A stretch of 44,775 nt of DNA from Kocuria tytonicola (GCF_003687455.1 NZ_PHOA01000007.1:1-44775); one strand, 5' to 3'. Shown: positions 8,176-17,298, numbered from the stretch's first letter. Notes: a model not told the origin generated them from the letters alone. Program-made: numbers and translations.

Positions 8176-9420
8176 ATGCGCACACGCGAACAGCGCTGGG
8201 CCGCGCGCTCTGCCCGCGGCTGGCCGCGGCTGCGCGTGCACGCGGTGCTCAACGGCCTCGGGGCGCTGCTCGCCGGGGCGGGTCTGCTGTGGTTCACGCG
8301 CGGCCCCCTGCACTTCCAGAACTTCCCCGCGGGGGACGTCGCCTGGTTCTGGCGGGCGGTCACCCTCGCCCTGGCGGTCCTGGTGCCGTACGTACTGCTC
8401 TCCATGGGCCTCCACCTGCTCCTCGCGGGTGCCACCGCCACCCAGCGGGCCGCCCTGGCCGCGGGCCGCTCCCGCACGGTGGTGCTCAACCCCGATGACC
8501 CGGACGAGCCGCCCGTCTCCGTCCAGAAGCTCACGGAGCACACCCCGCCGGGCGTGAAGATCCGCGCCCATGCCCTCCACGGCCGGCGCCACGACAGCCG
8601 CTACACACGGGACCTGCTGGGCCTGCTGCCCGTCCAGTCCCCCGCCGCGCTCGTGCCCCTGGGGGCGGGCATCCTGGCGCTGGTCGTGGCCACCGTGTAC
8701 TACGCCACGGGATATGCCGAACCGGCCATGGTTCTGCTGCTGGGCACCTTCTACCTGGGGTGGAAGCTCTTCCGCGGCTGGCGCAGCCACCGCGTCTTCG
8801 CGGACACCCACTGGGAGACCCCCGCGGAGGTCGTGGTGGACACCGGGCCCGTCCCGCGCGTCACCCCCCTGCGGGACGAGGACACGGAGACCGGGCCCAC
8901 CGCCCGGGTCACCCGCTTCCCGGACGACGCCGCCGCGCCGGTCCCGCGCGAACGGGCGCGGGCGGCGTCGTCCCACCGCGCGGACGTGGAGTACGAGGAC
9001 GAGCCGTACGAGATCACGGACGAGCTGCCGGTGATCGAGCAGATCCGCGACCGCTACGCCGCGCCCAGGAAGCAGAGCGCCTCCCAGCGGCGGCTGGCCG
9101 AACGCGCCGAGCGGGAGGCGGTTCGCCGCAGGCTGCCAGGGGTCGTCTCCGCGGAGCGCGCGGAGAACCCGCCCACCGCTCCCATCACCCGCGTGACCCC
9201 GCAGGACCGCGCGACGGCGGGGGCGGAGGACCCGCAGACGGAGGCCGCCGAGCAGCAGGAGCAGCGCCTCCAGCAGAAGCGCTACGAGGACCACATGCAG
9301 CGCCACCGGGAGAAGCGCGAGGACCGGCTGCGCAGCGCAGAGGCCCGGGAGCCGGAAGAGGCCCCCTCGCTGCTGGGGTACGCCGTGAACCGGCTGAAGC
9401 GCCGGGGCGACGGTTCCTGA
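8176..9420 (+). CDS. Membrane protein of unknown function with a charged C-terminal tail
   Basis: 414 residues that I do not recognise. Two hydrophobic segments lie at about 24-42 and 56-85, two more at about 157-195, and the second half is hydrophilic. The tail is rich in Arg, Glu and Gln and probably helical (residues ~305-390), ending GYAVNRLKRRGDGS. Between the membrane part and the tail is a low-complexity linker with two exact copies of the dispersed element, read as Asp-Asp-Ala-Ala (250-253) and Ala-Ala-Ser-Ser (263-266). The ATG at 8176 is supported by CAGGAG 5 bases upstream. It is divergent from the MFS exporter and convergent with the LtrA-family gene. Confidence 0.75.
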   Translation: MRTREQRWAARSARGWPRLRVHAVLNGLGALLAGAGLLWFTRGPLHFQNFPAGDVAWFWRAVTLALAVLVPYVLLSMGLHLLLAGATATQRAALAAGRSRTVVLNPDDPDEPPVSVQKLTEHTPPGVKIRAHALHGRRHDSRYTRDLLGLLPVQSPAALVPLGAGILALVVATVYYATGYAEPAMVLLLGTFYLGWKLFRGWRSHRVFADTHWETPAEVVVDTGPVPRVTPLRDEDTETGPTARVTRFPDDAAAPVPRERARAASSHRADVEYEDEPYEITDELPVIEQIRDRYAAPRKQSASQRRLAERAEREAVRRRLPGVVSAERAENPPTAPITRVTPQDRATAGAEDPQTEAAEQQEQRLQQKRYEDHMQRHREKREDRLRSAEAREPEEAPSLLGYAVNRLKRRGDGS

Positions 9421-9513
9421 CAGGACCTCCGCCGCGCCCGCTCCCTCTCGCGGGCACGAGGGCGGGATTCGTTCCACGGTGCCGGGACGTTCCCGTGCCG
9501 TCTCGCGCAGCAC

Positions 9514-9545
9514 GGCGACGCCGCTCGGTGAAGCGCGGCGTCGTC
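9514..9545. terminator. Hairpin built from the dispersed element, between convergent genes
   Basis: An 11-base stem (one G-T pair) forms between a one-mismatch copy (GGCGACGCCGC, 9514-9524) and an exact copy (GCGGCGTCGTC, 9535-9545), with a 10-base loop. It lies between the ends of two convergent genes (9420 and 9619), as expected of a terminator serving both strands. The rest of the gap (9421-9618) shows only weak GC-rich inverted repeats. Confidence 0.6.
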
Positions 9546-9618
9546 ACGTCGGTGGCAGACTGCCGGGAGGGCGCGCGTCCGGAACCTGCTCTCGGCCGCG
9601 CGCCCCAGTGGGCGGCGC

Positions 9619-10950
9619 TCAGGAGGCGGGAACGGCGTCGTCGCCCTCGCACCCCGGCAGCTCCGCGAGCACCCGGGCCTCGTGATCAGCACCCGTGCTC
9701 AGCTCGAAGGCCGCCACCGTGATCCACGGGACGAGCGTGCACAGCGCGAGCACCACGGTCAGAGGCACGTTCAGCACCGCGAGGACCACTGCCACCGCGA
9801 GCACCACCAGGCTGCTCGCGAGGATCGCGGTGTGCAGCCCGGCCCAGAAGCGCGTGGTGAGGTAGTGCGCGGTGAACAGCCCGACGGTGAAGACCCCCAC
9901 CGGGATGGCGAGCGCGCACGCCGCCACCACGTGGTCGACGTGCAGGTCCTCACTGTGCTCGAAGGACAGTGCCATGAGGTGCAGACCCCCGCCCACGGCG
10001 GCGAGCGCGGGCCAGATCAGGAAGTGGCTGTAGCCGAAACCGAACGAGCGGCGCCGGTGGTGGTGCAGCACCTCCGCGAACCGAGGGATGAAGTAGGCCC
10101 ACCAGAACCCGAAGGCGATCGCCGTCCCGCACACCGCCACAAGGATCGTGTCGCCCCAGTCGATGTACTGCTCGTCGGAGCCGAGGATGTTCTGCAGGGT
10201 GATGACGGTGCCGGTCACCACCTCGCCGATGGTGATGATGGTGAGCAGACCATGGCGCTCCGTGATGTGACCTGCGTGCCACGGTGTGCCGGTGCCCGAT
10301 CCCCGTTCGGCGAGGAACGGCCCGGTCAGCTCCACGAGGGCGATCAGGGCGGTGACCCCGAGGAGCACCGGCAGCGGCAGCCCGGTCGTCTGCAGGAAGA
10401 TCGTGGCGACCCACAGGGCCTGGGCGATGACCAGCGTGCTCAGGTAGAAGCGGATGGCCGGCCGGTGCTCGCCGTCGGCGCGGTGGGCACGCCCCCACTG
10501 CACCAGCATGGCCACGCGCATGATCACGTACCCGGTGACGCTCACCGTGTTGTCCAGCTCGCCGTGCGCCGCGGCGTGGAAGATGTCCGGGATACCCAGC
10601 GTCAGCACCACCACGCCGATCATCTGCAGCAGAGTGAGCAGCCGGTACAGCCAGTCGTCCGTGTCGTAGGCGCTCGCGAACCACGAGTAGTTGATCCAGG
10701 CCCAGATGATGCCGAAGCTCGTGAGGCAGAAGGACGCGATCCCCGATCCCACGTGTCCCTCGGCGAGGGCCTCCGCGAGCTGTGCCGCGCTCTGCGCGAC
10801 CGCGACGACGAAGGTCAGGTCGAACAGCAGCTCGAGCGTGCTCGCGGATCTCTCACGTTCGCGCGGGTTGCGCCCGGTCATGGACCGCAGCCGGGAGCGC
10901 AGATCGTTCGGGTCGACATCCCCACGGGATGAATTGCTCATGCCGCACAT
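9619..10950 (-). CDS. Low temperature requirement A (LtrA) family membrane protein
   Basis: 443 residues matching the LtrA family, first linked to cold growth in Listeria; its molecular role is not settled. The family opening is clear: RERSASTLELLFDLTFVVAV at about residues 33-52, followed by about ten helices, including an INYSWFASAYDTDDWLYRLL stretch and ITIGEVVTGTVI. The C-terminal end (CEGDDAVPAS) includes a one-mismatch copy of the dispersed element. The start is uncertain: GTG at 10956, ATG at 10950 and ATG at 10941 are in frame, and GGGTG before 10950 is the best, though weak, ribosome site. It probably stands alone as a transcript. Confidence 0.82.
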   Translation of the reverse strand: MCGMSNSSRGDVDPNDLRSRLRSMTGRNPRERERSASTLELLFDLTFVVAVAQSAAQLAEALAEGHVGSGIASFCLTSFGIIWAWINYSWFASAYDTDDWLYRLLTLLQMIGVVVLTLGIPDIFHAAAHGELDNTVSVTGYVIMRVAMLVQWGRAHRADGEHRPAIRFYLSTLVIAQALWVATIFLQTTGLPLPVLLGVTALIALVELTGPFLAERGSGTGTPWHAGHITERHGLLTIITIGEVVTGTVITLQNILGSDEQYIDWGDTILVAVCGTAIAFGFWWAYFIPRFAEVLHHHRRRSFGFGYSHFLIWPALAAVGGGLHLMALSFEHSEDLHVDHVVAACALAIPVGVFTVGLFTAHYLTTRFWAGLHTAILASSLVVLAVAVVLAVLNVPLTVVLALCTLVPWITVAAFELSTGADHEARVLAELPGCEGDDAVPAS

Positions 10951-11099
10951 TTTCACCCATGGGGGCGCGAGAACCTACCAGGGCGGAAGCCGTACCGGGC
11001 CGGGCGCGGCCCCCGCGCCCCGGACACCCCGGGGCGGGGAAGGCTGTCCACTCCTCCCGAGGCGGTCCCGGGACACGGAAGACGGAGGGGGACGAGCGC

Positions 11100-11786
11100 C
11101 TACACCAGGCGCGGCAGCGGACGCCCGAGGGCCACGGCCCCGGAGGGGATCGCGTCCACCACGAGCTTCGCGCCGAAGCCAATCAGCACCGTCCCGGTGA
11201 TCCGGTCGATGATCCGCAGGGCCCGCGGGTCCGCGAGCCAGCGCCGGGCGTAGCCGCCGCCCAGGATGATGAGCGCGAACCACGCCATGGTGAGCGCGCC
11301 GTGCACCCCTGCGAGCAGCGCGCCCATGAGCAGCGGGGAGACCCCCTCGGGGAGGAACTGCGGGATCGTGGCGATGTAGAACACCCCCACCTTGGGGTTG
11401 AGCAGGTTGGTGCCGGCCCCGGTCAGCCAGCCCTGCCACGCGGAGGACGGCGGTGGGGTCGCTTTGCCGTCGGAGCCCGCCTCGAGGGGCTGGGCGCGGA
11501 AGGACTTCACGATCATCGACAGCCCGAGCCACAGCACGTACGCGGCACCCGCGGCCGTGAGGATGCGGTACGCGATTTCGGAGGCCGTCAGCAGTGCCGA
11601 CACCCCGACCGCCGCGGCGATCCCCCACACCACCGCACCGGTGGCCACGCCCCCGGCGGTCGCCCACGCGTAGGGGCGCGTGCGGGTCAGGGAGGAGCGC
11701 AGCACGAGGGCGGTGTCCAGACCGGGGACGAGGGTCAGCAGCCCGGCCACCACGGCGAAGGCCAGGACGGCGTCGAGTACGGTCAT
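11100..11786 (-). CDS. LysE/RhtB family amino-acid or metabolite exporter
   Basis: 228 residues with about six helices, the size and layout of the LysE/RhtB exporters. The family opening is present (LAFAVVAGLLTLVPGLDTALVLRSS shifted slightly from the usual PGPD: here VPGLDTALV at about 20-28), and the hallmark NLLNPKVGVFYIATIPQF lies at about 128-145. It likely exports an amino acid or related small molecule from the cytoplasm. Its ATG overlaps the stop of the upstream glycosyltransferase gene as ATGA, so it is translated from the same message, an unexpected partner for a glycan enzyme. Substrate unknown. Confidence 0.85.
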   Translation of the reverse strand: MTVLDAVLAFAVVAGLLTLVPGLDTALVLRSSLTRTRPYAWATAGGVATGAVVWGIAAAVGVSALLTASEIAYRILTAAGAAYVLWLGLSMIVKSFRAQPLEAGSDGKATPPPSSAWQGWLTGAGTNLLNPKVGVFYIATIPQFLPEGVSPLLMGALLAGVHGALTMAWFALIILGGGYARRWLADPRALRIIDRITGTVLIGFGAKLVVDAIPSGAVALGRPLPRLV

Positions 11787-13441
11787 GCCTCCAGGGTAGG
11801 GCCCGGGGTGCGACGCTGCCCGCTCGTGTGGGCGTCCAGCGGGGCCCGGCTGCCGAGTTGCCAGATCCTCCGGGCGGTCCACAGCAGCAGGGCCACCAGC
11901 AGCGCGTTGCGCACGGTGAGCACCGCGGCCATGACCGGGTTCGCGTGGATCAGCGGCGTGTAGAACAGCGGGTAGATCACGAACGTGGTGGCCGCGATCC
12001 CCAGCACCAGCAGCGCGGGGGTGCGCCAGCGCACGCGGTCGTGCAGCAGCCCCACCATGATCACCGGCGCGAGCCACACCATGAACTGGGGCGAGCCCAC
12101 CTTGTTGAACACGATCAGCACGGTGGTCAGCAGCAGGGTGCCCGCGTAGACCAGCCGTCCGCGGTCCGCGCCGCACCGCAGGGCGCGGAGGAGCAGAGCC
12201 GCGGCACCGGCCACGGCGAGCAGCAGCAGGGGCTGCAGGAGGGAGGCCATCACGTCCACGCCGGGCCCGTAGACCTCGGTGGAGTTGATCGCGGTGTTGT
12301 CCGCGATCTTGGAGCCACCGATGCCCAGCACCGCCGCCCACACCCACGGCGTGGAGAACGTGGCCTCGAGCTGCATCCCGCGGGAGCCCTGGTTGAGGGC
12401 GAAGTCCGCAATGTGCTCGATCCCGCCGAGGGCCAGCACACCGGCGACCACCAGAGCGGTCACCACCACTCCGGTGAGCACAATCCGCACGCGCTGGCGC
12501 AGCGCGATCATCATTGCCAGGACGGCTGCGGCCGGCCACACCTTGATCCAGGTGGCCACGCTCAGCAGTGCCGCACCCACCACGGGCTGGCGCACTGCGT
12601 AGAGCAGGCCGAGGAACACGATGGGCGCGGCCACGCCCTCCACGCGCGCAAAGCTCAGGTAGCCCAGGAACACGGTGAACACCACCCACCACCACCCGGC
12701 CACCGCGGCCGAGCGCTGCCGGCTCAGCACCGCCGAGCTTCCGCGCGGAGCCTGCGGGGACGACGACGCCGCGCGGCCCGGTCCCGCAGCTCCCGGCGCT
12801 TCACCGTCCGCTCGCGTCTTCTGCCCAACGGGCGCCCGCACCGGCCCGTGGGACCACGGCAGCTCCTCGGCCGGATCGCGCGCCCCGCTGCTCGCCGCAG
12901 CGTGCACGTCCCCCGGGGCAGGACCGTCGTGGGCCGCTTCCGAGGACTCACCCACCAGCTCGGGCAGCTCACCGCGCGCCGGGCGGTGCGCCCGGTGCAG
13001 CAGGAACCACATGGCCACCGCGTTGAGCACGGTGATCATCAGGGTCCAGGCGAGCAGGTAGAGGTCGTGCCCGGCGATCCGCGGGAGCATGATCGGGATC
13101 TGTGCGAGCACGGGGTACACCCAGGGGCTCACGGCGTCCGTCACGGGCGCGTTGTACCCGGCCATGGCCCACTCGCGGTACTGCTCGGTGTCGCTGAACG
13201 CCCAGCCGTGCAGGAAGAAGGAGGCCATCCACCCCAGGAAGTAGAGGTGCACCACGGCGAAGCCGCACCACACGGCGGTGGGGCGCAGCAACCGCTCGCG
13301 CAGGCCACGGTGCACCGCGCCGGGAGTCCCCGGCACCGGGGCCCCGGACCCGTGGGCCCCGAACCCGGACGCCGAAGCTCCGGGTGCGGACGCCGGGGAG
13401 GCAACGGCAGCGGCGTCGTCGTCAGGCCCGGGGCGCTGCAA
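11783..13441 (-). CDS. GT-C type membrane glycosyltransferase (GT87/DUF2029-like), with a long loop insertion
   Basis: 552 residues with about ten to twelve helices. It is a clear paralogue of the gene just upstream: both share DTxxYREWA-type, SPWVYPVLAQ, WIKVWPAAAVL and NKVGSPQFMVWL motifs. These polyprenol-phosphate-sugar dependent enzymes build envelope glycans on the outer face of the membrane. Compared with the paralogue it has a ~45-residue N-terminal tail and a ~70-residue low-complexity loop at about 155-235. Tail and loop each carry an exact copy of the dispersed element (Asp-Asp-Ala-Ala at 8-11, Ala-Ala-Ser-Ser at 224-227). The rare TTG start at 13441 is supported by AAGGAGG 6 bases upstream and by the 20-base overlap with the upstream gene. 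Confidence 0.82.
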   Translation of the reverse strand: MQRPGPDDDAAAVASPASAPGASASGFGAHGSGAPVPGTPGAVHRGLRERLLRPTAVWCGFAVVHLYFLGWMASFFLHGWAFSDTEQYREWAMAGYNAPVTDAVSPWVYPVLAQIPIMLPRIAGHDLYLLAWTLMITVLNAVAMWFLLHRAHRPARGELPELVGESSEAAHDGPAPGDVHAAASSGARDPAEELPWSHGPVRAPVGQKTRADGEAPGAAGPGRAASSSPQAPRGSSAVLSRQRSAAVAGWWWVVFTVFLGYLSFARVEGVAAPIVFLGLLYAVRQPVVGAALLSVATWIKVWPAAAVLAMMIALRQRVRIVLTGVVVTALVVAGVLALGGIEHIADFALNQGSRGMQLEATFSTPWVWAAVLGIGGSKIADNTAINSTEVYGPGVDVMASLLQPLLLLAVAGAAALLLRALRCGADRGRLVYAGTLLLTTVLIVFNKVGSPQFMVWLAPVIMVGLLHDRVRWRTPALLVLGIAATTFVIYPLFYTPLIHANPVMAAVLTVRNALLVALLLWTARRIWQLGSRAPLDAHTSGQRRTPGPTLEA

Positions 13442-14729
13442 CCGCGGCCTCCTTCGGGACGGAGCCCAGGCGGTGGAGACCGCGGGCGGACCACCACATG
13501 AGGACCACGAGCAGGGCGTTGCGCACCGTGAGCACGAGCGCCATGGCCGGGTTGTTGTGGCTGAGCGCGGTGTAGAAGAGCGGGTAGATGAAGAACGTGG
13601 CGATCCCGATCAGCACGGCGAGCAGCGCGGGCGTGCGCCAGGCGCGCCAGTCGTGCACGAGCCCCACGGCGATCACGGGGCCGAGCCACACCATGAACTG
13701 GGGCGAGCCCACCTTGTTGAACACGATGAACGCGGTGACCATGGTGAGCGACCCGGCGAGGAACAGCGCGGTGCGGTCCAGGCCGCCGGCACGCAGGCCG
13801 TGGCGCAGACCCCGCACGATGAGCACCACCACCACCACGGCGGCCACGGCGAACAGCGGCTGCATCAGCTTGGACATCACGTCCGAGCCGGGGCCGTCCA
13901 CCTGCATGGAGTTGATGTCCGTGTTCATGTACATGTGCGAGTCGCCGATGTGCAGCACGGACAGCCACAGCCACGGCGTGGTGAACGTGGCCTCGAGCTG
14001 CATCCCGCGGTCTCCCTGCTGGGTCGCGAAGTCCGCGATCTTGTGCAGCGAGCCGGTGGACGCCGCCACGAGCACCGCGATCAGCGTGGCCAGGACGCCC
14101 GCGAGCAGGACGGCCCCGCGGCGTCGTGCGGCGCTCAGCAGGGCGAGGACCACGGCGGCGGGCCACACCTTGGTCCAGGTGGCGATGCTCAGCAGCAGGG
14201 ATGCGACGAACGGGTGCGCCACCCCGTAGACCATGGCGATCAGCACCACCGGCGCCGTGACGCCGTCCATGCGGGCGAAGCCCAGCCATCCCATCAGCAG
14301 GATGAAGCCGAGCCACCACCAGCCGGCGGGCAGGGCGGCGCGGTTGCGGCCCCAGTCGGTGAGCTTGCCCATGGCCAGGGCGTTGAGCACGCAGATGATG
14401 AGGACCCAGAGGACGAAGAACGGGCCAGGACCGACCAGGCCCGCGATCGCCATGGGTACCTGCGCGAGCACGGGGTACACCCACGGGCTCGGACCGGAGG
14501 AGAGGTTGGCCTCGTCGAAGCCCGCCTCCGCCCACGCGCGGTAGATGTTGGTGTCGCTGAACGCGTTGCCCTGCAGGGACACGATCAGCGCGAAGACCAG
14601 GAACCCCAGGTGCACCACCAGGAATCCCGTGAGCAGCCCGCGCGGGGTCATCAGGCGCTCCTGCCAGCGCCGGGGGATCACGGCATCGCGCGCCCGGGTG
14701 AGGGTGGCGAAGTAACGGTCGGTGGGCAC
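13422..14729 (-). CDS. GT-C type membrane glycosyltransferase (GT87/DUF2029-like)
   Basis: 435 residues, a compact paralogue of the downstream enzyme. Helices run through most of the protein; conserved pieces include FSDTNIYRAWAEAG with an acidic residue in the first outer loop (the usual catalytic position in GT-C enzymes), SPWVYPVLAQVP, TWTKVWPAAVVL and VFNKVGSPQFMVWLGP. The likely role is transfer of mannose or another sugar from a polyprenol-phosphate donor to a membrane glycolipid. The GTG at 14729 is chosen because AAGGA lies 7 bases upstream and the paralogue aligns from there. It opens an apparent three-gene operon with the second glycosyltransferase and the LysE-type exporter. Confidence 0.82.
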   Translation of the reverse strand: MPTDRYFATLTRARDAVIPRRWQERLMTPRGLLTGFLVVHLGFLVFALIVSLQGNAFSDTNIYRAWAEAGFDEANLSSGPSPWVYPVLAQVPMAIAGLVGPGPFFVLWVLIICVLNALAMGKLTDWGRNRAALPAGWWWLGFILLMGWLGFARMDGVTAPVVLIAMVYGVAHPFVASLLLSIATWTKVWPAAVVLALLSAARRRGAVLLAGVLATLIAVLVAASTGSLHKIADFATQQGDRGMQLEATFTTPWLWLSVLHIGDSHMYMNTDINSMQVDGPGSDVMSKLMQPLFAVAAVVVVVLIVRGLRHGLRAGGLDRTALFLAGSLTMVTAFIVFNKVGSPQFMVWLGPVIAVGLVHDWRAWRTPALLAVLIGIATFFIYPLFYTALSHNNPAMALVLTVRNALLVVLMWWSARGLHRLGSVPKEAAVAAPRA

Positions 14730-15160
14730 GGGGCGGTCCTTGTCCGAATGCGCGGGATTCTGGTCTGGCTCGGGTGCTCCGTGGTGGGGAGCACCGGCGC
14801 GTGGCTTGCAGTGGCACGGAAGACCGCTCGGCGGCCCGGGAACGTCGGCGTGACGCGCACCCCGGGTCCGCGGGCGCCGTTCCACTCGTCCGATTCTATG
14901 GGGCGGGGCCGGAGCAGGGGCCCAAGCACCGCACGAGCCCCGCGCCACCCGGGGCGTCGGCCCGCCCCCGGGCGGCAGACCACCCCGGTGCTGGACGACG
15001 CCGCCGGGGAGCCGGCCCTGCCGCGCGGAACCGCCACGCCGCGGCGTCGCGGTCCCCTGCAGGCCCGGCGGTGCGGGAGGGGCGGTCCTGTAAAGTCGGG
15101 GGGCGGAGCCGCGAACACCTCGGCTCGCCCACCACTGGTTGGCTGAGGGGGCTGGAGACC
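14730..15160. other. 431-base divergent intergenic region of the glycosyltransferase cluster
   Basis: No convincing gene. It separates the leftward GT87-like pair from the rightward MptB-like gene and should hold both promoters. A minus-strand TAGAAT near 14895-14900 and a plus-strand TGTAAAGT near 15090-15097 are possible -10 boxes, neither with a good -35. One exact copy of the dispersed element lies at 14994-15004. It is the only intergenic copy not close behind a stop codon. Confidence 0.5.
14994..15004 (-). repeat. Dispersed element, intergenic copy between divergent genes
   Basis: Exact copy (GACGACGCCGC on the plus strand). A degenerate copy, GCGGCGTCGCG, lies about 37 bases to the right, so a hairpin similar to those at gene ends is possible here. 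Confidence 0.6.
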
Positions 15161-16729
15161 ATGACCGCACCGGGTCCTGCCGTCCCCACCGCGGAGCTGC
15201 ACACCGGGTCCACCGCCACCGTGGAGCTGAGGGCGCGTGTGGCCGTGGTCCAGGGCGTCATCGGCTCGCTGATGATGTTCCTGGGGTCCCTGGGAACCGG
15301 GTGGATCGCCAACGGCTCCCCCATGGTGCGCCACCCCCTCGTCATCGAGCTGCGGGTCAACGCGTGGGGCGTGTACACGTGCACCGTGCTGCTGACCCTG
15401 GGAGCCATGCTGCTCATCCGCTCGTGGCTCAGGCTCGGGCAGCGGCTACGCGGCTGGCCACCGGGATCGCTCAAGACGGTGACGATGGCCGTGATCGCAT
15501 GGTCCGTGCCGATGCTCTTCTGCGTGCCCATCTACTCGCGGGACGTCTACGCGTACATCGGCCAGGGCCGGCTCATGCTGGCAGGCAAGGACCCGTACGT
15601 GGAGGGCATCTCCTCCCTGGACAACTGGTTCATGCTGGGCGCGGACCCCGAGTGGGCGCAGGCCCGCACACCCTACGGGCCGTACTTCCTGTGGATCGCG
15701 GCCGCCGTGGTCCGCCTGACGGATGCGCAGCCGGACCTGTCCGTGATGCTGTTCCGCGCGGCGGCGTACGTGGGCGTGGTGCTGTGCCTGGTCTACGTGC
15801 CCAAGCTCGCCGGACTGCACAACCTCAACGGGGCACGGGCCCTGTGGATCTCCGTGGCCAACCCCCTGTTCCTCATCAGCTTCGTGGCCAGCGCACACAA
15901 CGACGCCCTCATGGTGGGGCTGGCCGTGGCGGGCGTGTACTTCGCGGCCACGAAACATCCACTGCTGGGAATACTCCTGGTCACGGGGTCCATCGGGATC
16001 AAACCCATCACCATCCTGCTGCTGCCGTTCATCGGCCTGCTGTGGGCGGGCAGGAACGCCTCCTGGCTGCGGCGCTTCGTGATCTGGGCGGCCACCGCCT
16101 CACTCAGCTTCGGCATCCTCGCCCTGAGCGGCATGGTGGACGGGCTGGGGCTCGGCTGGGCGTGGGCGCTGCTGGACCCCACCCCCGGTTACACCGGCTA
16201 CTCGCCCTCCGGGTTCCTGGGTCAGCAGGTGGAGCGCATCGGCAACCACTTCGACCTGCACGGCGACCAGATGGCCGCCACCTTCAGGCGCGCGCTGCAG
16301 GGCGGGGCCATCCTGCTGGTCCTCGTGCTCATGTTCGTGGGAGGGGACCGGAAGATCGTGCGCCGCATGGCCGTGGCGTTCGCCGCCGTGGTGCTGCTCT
16401 CCCCCATCATCCAGCCCTGGTACATCCTGTGGTTCCTGCCGCTACTGGCCGCCACCGGCATCAAGGACAACTGGCAGATCCGCAGCATCTACATCGTGAT
16501 CACGTTCTTCGTGGTCTTCGGCGCCCAGGACCAGCTGTCCGTGTGGCCGTTCATCAACCTCAGCGTGAGCGTGTCCCAGGTGGCCTTCGTGATCGCCGTG
16601 GCGTTCACGCTCTACCTCGCGCTCATCGACCCCCGTACCCGCACCCTGCTCACGCACGGCGGGTGGCGGGGCTGGTTCGGTCGGGGCACACCGCGGGGCT
16701 CCACGGACCTGGTGGCGCCGGCGCGGTGA
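15161..16729 (+). CDS. Polyprenol-phosphomannose-dependent mannosyltransferase, MptB-like
   Basis: 522 residues with about twelve to fourteen helices, resembling MptA/MptB, the GT-C enzymes that build the alpha-1,6-mannan backbone of lipomannan in mycobacteria and corynebacteria. Features fitting that family are YSRDVYAYIGQGRLMLAGKD with acidic residues in the first large loop (about 126-145), DPYVEG, RTPYGPYFLW, a FVASAHNDALMVGL helix and a C-terminal IQPWYILWFLPLLAA. It would use C50-P-mannose at the outer membrane face. The ATG at 15161 has GGAG upstream. It is divergent from two other GT-C genes, so the locus probably makes one envelope glycan. MptA and MptB cannot be separated by eye. 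Confidence 0.72.
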   Translation: MTAPGPAVPTAELHTGSTATVELRARVAVVQGVIGSLMMFLGSLGTGWIANGSPMVRHPLVIELRVNAWGVYTCTVLLTLGAMLLIRSWLRLGQRLRGWPPGSLKTVTMAVIAWSVPMLFCVPIYSRDVYAYIGQGRLMLAGKDPYVEGISSLDNWFMLGADPEWAQARTPYGPYFLWIAAAVVRLTDAQPDLSVMLFRAAAYVGVVLCLVYVPKLAGLHNLNGARALWISVANPLFLISFVASAHNDALMVGLAVAGVYFAATKHPLLGILLVTGSIGIKPITILLLPFIGLLWAGRNASWLRRFVIWAATASLSFGILALSGMVDGLGLGWAWALLDPTPGYTGYSPSGFLGQQVERIGNHFDLHGDQMAATFRRALQGGAILLVLVLMFVGGDRKIVRRMAVAFAAVVLLSPIIQPWYILWFLPLLAATGIKDNWQIRSIYIVITFFVVFGAQDQLSVWPFINLSVSVSQVAFVIAVAFTLYLALIDPRTRTLLTHGGWRGWFGRGTPRGSTDLVAPAR

Positions 16730-16738
16730 CGACGCCGC
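16728..16738 (-). repeat. Dispersed element overlapping a stop codon
   Basis: Exact copy (GACGACGCCGC) that begins inside the TGA stop of the MptB-like gene (16727-16729). The remaining gap to the convergent S4 gene (16739-16891) also holds a 7-base stem, TGCGGCG/CGCCGCA at 16793-16820, which may act as a terminator. Confidence 0.65.
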
Positions 16739-16891
16739 ACGGCAGGTGGGGAGCGACGTCGCACGCCCGCGCCCCGCGCTACGCGCCCATTCTGCGGCGG
16801 GTCCAAACGGAAACGCCGCAACCGTCCCGCGCACACGCGGCTGACGAACCACGACGCGGCCCAGCGGCCTCACACGGCACCGGGGCAGTTC

Positions 16892-17275
16892 TCAGTGCTC
16901 CCCGCGCAGCTTTTCCAGCTCCCGCCGGTCCTTCTTGGTGGGGCGCCCCGCGCCGCGGTCCCGGCGTGCCACGGGGACGCTGAGCTCAGCGGGGCGCGGC
17001 GGGGAGTGGTCGATGTAGCACTCGGCGGCCACCGGTGCCCCCACGCGCTTGACGATTAGACGCCGGACCTCGAACTCCTGCTGCCACCCCGGACGCTTCA
17101 CGCTCACCCGGTCACCCACCCGCACCGACTGCGCCGCCTTCACGGGAGCGCCGTTCAGCCGGACGTGCCCCGCCCGGCACCCCTGGGTGGCCGCGGAACG
17201 CGTCTTGAAGAGCCGGACGGACCAGAGCCACACATCCAGCCGGGCACTCGCGGGGGCGTTGGTGTCGGAAGGCAT
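16892..17275 (-). CDS. S4 domain RNA-binding protein, Hsp15-like
   Basis: 127 residues, the usual size for Hsp15-type proteins. The S4 RNA-binding domain covers about residues 12-60: RLDVWLWSVRLFKTRSAATQ, then CRAGHVRLNG, then VRVGDRVSVKR. The C-terminus is basic (RPTKKDRRELEKLRGEH), as in proteins that bind stalled 50S subunits carrying nascent chains. The ATG at 17275 matches the family start. It stands downstream of a strong hairpin that ends the APC permease transcript, so it is probably expressed on its own. Confidence 0.87.
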   Translation of the reverse strand: MPSDTNAPASARLDVWLWSVRLFKTRSAATQGCRAGHVRLNGAPVKAAQSVRVGDRVSVKRPGWQQEFEVRRLIVKRVGAPVAAECYIDHSPPRPAELSVPVARRDRGAGRPTKKDRRELEKLRGEH

Positions 17276-17298
17276 GGGGCCACGGTACCCGGGCGGAC

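Noticed and set aside
11594-15146. Two long plus-strand frames (over 600 codons each) opposite the glycosyltransferases
   Set aside because: Antisense shadows; the minus-strand proteins have regular membrane helices, conserved motifs and good ribosome sites.
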